In this document: piece after piece, positions 59,190-64,000 of the stretch
Numbering within the stretch: the stretch's first letter is position 1
How the letters are laid out: the number at the start of each line of letters is the position of its first letter
NCBI RefSeq assembly: GCF_035582795.1
Contig: NC_134369.1
Span: 53,878,001 to 53,942,000, forward strand
Length of the DNA: 64,000 nucleotides
Origin: Mycteria americana
Taxonomy: Eukaryota > Chordata > Aves > Ciconiiformes > Ciconiidae
Direction: 5' to 3'
The notes under the pieces: generated by a model
Databases searched by the model: none
Told to the model about the DNA's origin: nothing
Seen by the model: only the letters and a program-made list of their open reading frames with translations
Position numbers and translations under genes: made by a program

Positions 59190-62131
59190 AAAAACCCCTC
59201 TGTTCAGCAATGTACTGATCCTTAAGTACTGTTGAAAGACTTTCATACATATAGTTGCTGTCCTACTTTGAACACTACATGTGTTCTCCAGCAGTGAGCC
59301 AGGCCCCGCCTTGCTGAAAGAGCAAATATACCCTGTCAATACAAACCAGCTTTGGTACTGAAGAGGAAAGTCCTCAACGGACAACCAAAATGAAACAGTA
59401 TTTCCTGCTACAAATGCAGAATACTCATTAAAACCATGGATGAGTATTGCTGTAATTCACAGCCAGCCAGAGCAGAACAGCACGATGTACCTGAGGTAGC
59501 CACTGACACCAGAAACACTGATCATTTCTCAATGATCTTTCACCCAAACATGGTAAGAGTGAGATTGTGGGCACTTCTCGTTTCCCATATTTATGTATCA
59601 TGGAAACACCTGCAATTTAAGTAAAAATTTTACTAATATATTTTTCCTGTGTTCAGTCTATGTTTAAGAATCTGCCCATGTCGGCTGGTATTTCTAAATC
59701 TTAGTGACATTTTCTAGCACAGTTCGGTTCATAAGGATTAACCACAAAGTATCTTACAAGCATGTTACAGACATGAGCAGTAAGTTACAGGTTAGAGGCA
59801 GGTATTTAGAAAGAATTATAAACAACAATAAGCAGTGTATTGGATTTCATAAGCTATCTCGATATGAAATGTCACTGAAATCTCCTTGATCTTTTACCTT
59901 TTTCTGCTAGCTATAGATATTTAGGAATATTCTCCTGTCTTTCCTTCATTTCCTTCTGGTTGTCACAGAATTAAATCCTTCAAACAAAAGCAGCATGACT
60001 TGTAAAACAATGATTATTATTCACATGAAAATTGTCCCCTCACACAGTATGTATCCATTTTTTGATGTGTAAACAGGGAGCTTTTGAGGTTTGAACATCA
60101 CTGTGGAAAGACAGGAACATAAGTGTCTCTAAACTTGCTGTCAGTGTATCCGAATTCTCTGCAACTTGGCCCTTGCAGAAGTATTTGCACACGTTCAAAC
60201 CAACAGCAAACCTATCAAAGCAGGCTTGCCCAGTCCTCTCCAGGCAGAGCTCTGAAGGGTGAGGTAGTGAATAACCATGCTGTACACATCTGCCACATCG
60301 ATACTGTGGCCTGCTGAAATAGCCATCTTTTGATGGCGTTAGAACAAGCCAGAAAAGGTGAAACGTAGGAGAAGATGGCAGAAGCCTTCATTGAAAAGCT
60401 AAACACAGAGAAGACTGCATGTAAAAAAGGCACTAATAAAAAATGAGATTCAAATATGTTCAGCATCAGAGGACATTTGCAATCACTGCTGTGCTACAAA
60501 ATACATGACTCAGGTTCATATCGCTTTGAAACACAGCTTCTCTTGTGTTTCCTGCCATTGCGGCAAATTTTATTGCTTGCGCAGCAGATTGTGTTGATCT
60601 GAAGAACCCAGAAAGCATCTTGGAATAAGCGGTCATAGCAAGAGAAAGCTGTCACGTGGAAGCAGTCATCAAAAAAAAAAAAGATTTTAAGATACATTTT
60701 CTTTCCTTCTTTCCTGTACAGTCTCAGCTAAAGTTACAACCATGAAAAGAAAGCAGGGGGAAGAGATAGCAGTATCTGTTTTCAGAAAAAGCTGTTGGCT
60801 GCAAATCTGGAATCCTTTGTTCAGAGAAAGAGAAAATTTAGGAATAATCTAAGCATCACTGCAGTATTTATTATCAAACCATCCATCTGAAACATGGAGC
60901 TCTATTATAAAGTACCGCAGAGAAATGGGGTTACTGAGGGAACGACAGTGGCCAGACTGTCACTGGTCAGTGATGGATGAGGAACACAGCTCAAGAAGCT
61001 GTCAAAGAGCTAGCTATTGCCATAGACAACTACTTGCTTCTTTTACCTGACAGATGAATTAATTTTCAAAAAGAAATTAAGGCAAAAAGGAACCTTGGAA
61101 TACATATTGTGCATTTTTTTAAACTGTTAGTTTTACCTAATTCTAGAATTGTTTTTATCAACGGAACAAACTGTTGGCTTAGGATTGCAACTGAAACAGC
61201 GTGGTAAAATATGTCTCCGCAACCCACAAAGATCAATGGTTAATAGTGCTGAGAAACTTCATTTTTCATTTGCTGCTTCTGGCTAGGAGAAAAGAAAAAT
61301 CAGGCAAGAAATATCATAACCTTCCTTTATATCAAAATTCCATTAAAGTCACTGTTACCTGCCAGCAGATATTCAAGACTATTACACTGACATTTATCTT
61401 TAATGCTTTCTACATTTCTGACATTGTTCCAGTCCTTTTTTTGTTCACATTTTTTAGTTGTAGTGAGATGCACCTTCTCAGCTAGAGCTCTGAGTTGAAA
61501 ACTGCTGACCACATATGTGAGCAACATCGACTAAGAATGTCGTTCTAAATAAATTCATATCTCATCACATGCATACAAATTATAAGACACATGCCCATTT
61601 TAGGATTGATATATACGGGCACAAATAAGCAGACAACCCAGTGAGTACTGCACTTTGGAGAGCAGAAGATCCTTTATTTCTAGTCTTATGAGAGTGAGAA
61701 ATTTTAGTTTCTGCTTCCAATCCAGATGAAAAAAGCAGCTCACAGAAGGCTGTTTAAAATTTTACAGTCTGAATTGTTTGATAGAAAACCTGAGCTTTGG
61801 AAAAATGCAGCGTGTTTGACCTGTATTTATCTTTTAATTTTGTGGGGGTTTAAAATGTTTACCGTAAGACGGTAGCATTCCTCATCGATCTTAAGGGGGT
61901 TTTTTTAGTCTCTTTAGATGTTGACTTAGATGCATCTGAAATAGTTTCTAAAGGATAAAAATTAGCAGAGCTCGTTAAACAGTCTCTGATCACTCAGACT
62001 TATGTGAACAACCTTGCTTGCTACACTTGTGCTCAATTTGGGACCTTGATGACAGAAAGCCAGCAAGTAACGGTGCGTAGAGAAAGAAGATAAGTGACCT
62101 GCTCCTTTACCCAGTGAAGTGGTCGCACTGG

Positions 62132-63230
62132 TGTGGTGGGTTGACCCTGGCTGGATGCCAGGTGCCCACCAAAGCCACTCTATCACTCCCCTCCTCAGCT
62201 GGACGGGGGAGAGAAAATATAATAAAAAGCTCATGGGTCGAGGTAAGGGCAGGGAGAGATCATTCATCAATTACTGTCACAGGCAAAACAGATTCAACTT
62301 GGGGAAATTAGTTTAATTTATTACCGATCAAATCAGAGTAAGGTAATGAGAAAATAAAAACTAAATCTTAAAGCACCTTCTCCCCACCCCTCCCTTCTTC
62401 CCAGGCTCAACTTCACTCCCAATTTCCCTCCCTCCTCCCCCGCAGCGGCACAGGGGGACGGGGAATGGGGGTTGTGGTCAGTTCATCACACGTTGTCTCT
62501 GCCGCTCCTTCCCCCTCAGGGGAGGACTCCTCGCATGCTTCCCCTGCTCCAGCGTGGGGTCCCTCCCACGGGAGACAGTCCTCCACGAACTTCTCCAACG
62601 TGAGTCCTTCCCATGGGCTGTAGTTCTTCACGAACGGCTCCAACATGGGTCCTTTCCAAGGGGTGCAGTCCTTCAGGAACAGACTGCTCCAGCGTGGGTC
62701 CCCCACGGGGTCACAAGTCCTGCCAGCAAACCTGCTCCAGCGTGGGCTCCTCTCTTTCCATGGGTCCACAGGTCCTGCCAGGAGCCCGCTCCAGCATGGG
62801 CTTCCCACAGGGCCACAGCCTCCTTCAGGCCCATCCACCTGCTCTGGTGTGGGGTCCTCCATAGGCTGCAGGTGGATATCTGCTCCACCATGGACCTCCA
62901 TGGACTGCAGGGGGACAGCCTGCCTCACCATGGTCTTCACCACGGGCTGCAGGGGAATCTCTGCCCTGGTGTGTGGAGCACCTCCTCCCCCTCCTTCTTC
63001 ACTGACCTTGGTGCCTGCAGAGTTGTTCCTCTCACATATTCTCACTCCTCTCCACCAGCTACTGTTTCCCAGCAGGTTATTTTTCCCCTTCTTAAGTACA
63101 TCACAGAGGTGCTACCACTGTCGCTGGTTGGCTCAGCCTTGGACATAGGAGAAGCTTCTGGCATCTTCTCACAGAAGCCACCCCTGTAGCCCACCCCACT
63201 ACCAAAACCTTGCCACCCAAACCCAATACA
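62132..63230 (-). mobile_element. Solo LTR of a second avian ERV family, with internal repeats
   Basis: About 1.1 kb. In element sense (minus) it starts TGTATTGGGTTTGGGTGGC at 63230 and ends GGGTCAACCCACCACA at 62132. AATAAA lies at the complement of 62317-62322. Its middle (62545-62900) is a row of about eight diverged units around TGCTCCAGCGTGGGTCC. This type is common in bird genomes and often mis-annotated as protein: open frames of 210 codons (62413-63045, minus) and 211 codons (62554-63189, plus) cross it. I see no convincing target duplication (ACTGG against GGCGG). Confidence 0.88.
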
Positions 63231-64000
63231 GGCGGACAGCCTATCCTTCCCTGCAACTAATCGCAAAAAATCTTAGAACAGGAAGCAACAGTCCCTGTTC
63301 TCAGAAATAAAGCAATCTTTGACCTAAGCAGGTCAATACTAGAGGGATTTCACTATTCTCTGTGTTCGTTTTTGGCTGTCTCCTTCTCTGCTTCCTGTTC
63401 AGACAAAAATATCTATAGTTGCTGTAGCACCCTTCTAAATCAACCTTGTGTCAGCACACTGGTCATCCGGAGCTGAGCTGGGATTAATCTTTCTTCTCCA
63501 TTCTGCAACGATATCCCTCTGTTCCACCCATTTTTTCTGGGTTGTGAACAATGTAACATCGTATGAGAAGTGGAGAAGAAAGGCGCTTATGTAAAGAGCA
63601 ATGGGGTATGATGTCCACTTCTTTTCTGGGGGAAAAAAAGAAACTGTACAAGCAACAAAGAACAAACTTTTTGAAGAAGGGAAAAAGAATCAGCATCCTA
63701 CTTATAGAAACTTTCCTTTCAAAATAGGCTTCATGGAAAAAACAAAAAGACATGTATCCATAAAAACTACACAAACTTCAGAAGCAGTTTTCAAGAACTG
63801 CTATGTAACGTCCACCACTTAAGACAAAGACTCCTTTACCATATCACCTCAAAATATAAATTTAACATGGTGCTTTTGGTACAGCTAAAAAGCCATACAT
63901 GACACAGAGGAGTATTAGCAAGGTCATTGCAGGAGTCAATACAATGCAGTTCCTGTTGGTTGAGTTAAACAAGCGTAACCTGTATTTGAGCTTTTACATC
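63231..64000. other. Right-edge sequence
   Basis: AT-rich sequence with short chance frames only; I see nothing identifiable in it. Confidence 0.5.

Larger units (their letters stand above)
57005..62131. other. Gene desert, 5.1 kb
   Basis: AT-rich unique sequence. A possible LTR remnant lies at about 57840-58110, and a 17-bp tandem duplication at 59156-59189. No exon recognised. Confidence 0.5.

Noticed and set aside
62413..63045. 210-codon minus-strand frame as a host protein
   Set aside because: It lies inside a recognisable solo LTR with internal repeats.

Overview
This is a stretch of bird genome, most likely from a neoavian species. It holds CR1 LINE 3' ends with the avian octamer-type tail, several ERVL-type LTRs with TG...CA ends and 5-bp target duplications, and the conserved amniote gene order GALC - GPR65. 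No bacterial-style genes, operons or CRISPR arrays are present.

Gene-bearing part (1-11.7 kb). The minus strand carries the 5' end of GALC, the lysosomal galactosylceramidase. Exon 2 (165-233) and the coding part of exon 1 (1268-1468) are both readable, with good splice sites and a continuous reading frame. Exon 1 lies in a CpG island (about 900-1830). That island holds a perfect palindromic CLEAR/E-box (GTCACGTGAC, 1523-1532), as expected for a TFEB-controlled lysosomal gene, and three YY1-type GCCAT(T/C)TTG motifs. Divergently, on the plus strand, lies GPR65 (TDAG8), an acid-sensing class A GPCR with an intact single coding exon (10142-11179), a splice acceptor at 10020 and a candidate 5' non-coding exon at 5203-5272. 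The two genes are functionally linked: GALC degrades galactosylsphingosine (psychosine), and GPR65 was proposed as a psychosine-responsive receptor as well as a proton sensor.

Gene desert (11.7-64 kb). I find no convincing host exon here. KCNK10, the next gene in mammals, is not recognisable. The region is AT-rich unique sequence with inserted elements: a decayed CR1 (12.85-13.27 kb, +), a CR1 with an intact 235-codon RT tail (17.66-18.47 kb, -), three ERVL-type solo LTRs (19.0-19.6 kb +, 22.65-23.24 kb -, 40.53-41.10 kb +), a defective provirus (33.74-38.65 kb, +), a frameshifted CR1 (47.79-48.59 kb, -), a pure AAGGG pentanucleotide array of about 37 units (56.82-57.00 kb), and a 1.1-kb solo LTR of a different family with internal repeats (62.13-63.23 kb, -).

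The provirus is the most complex object. It has a 5' LTR whose promoter-containing middle is deleted, a gag region broken by stops and a frameshift, a protease remnant joined directly to envelope surface sequence with all RT/RNase H/integrase lost, an envelope region with frameshifts but an intact 111-codon transmembrane-subunit frame, and a full-length 3' LTR with TATA box and poly(A) signal.

All identifications come from reading the sequence and recalled family knowledge; no database search was run.
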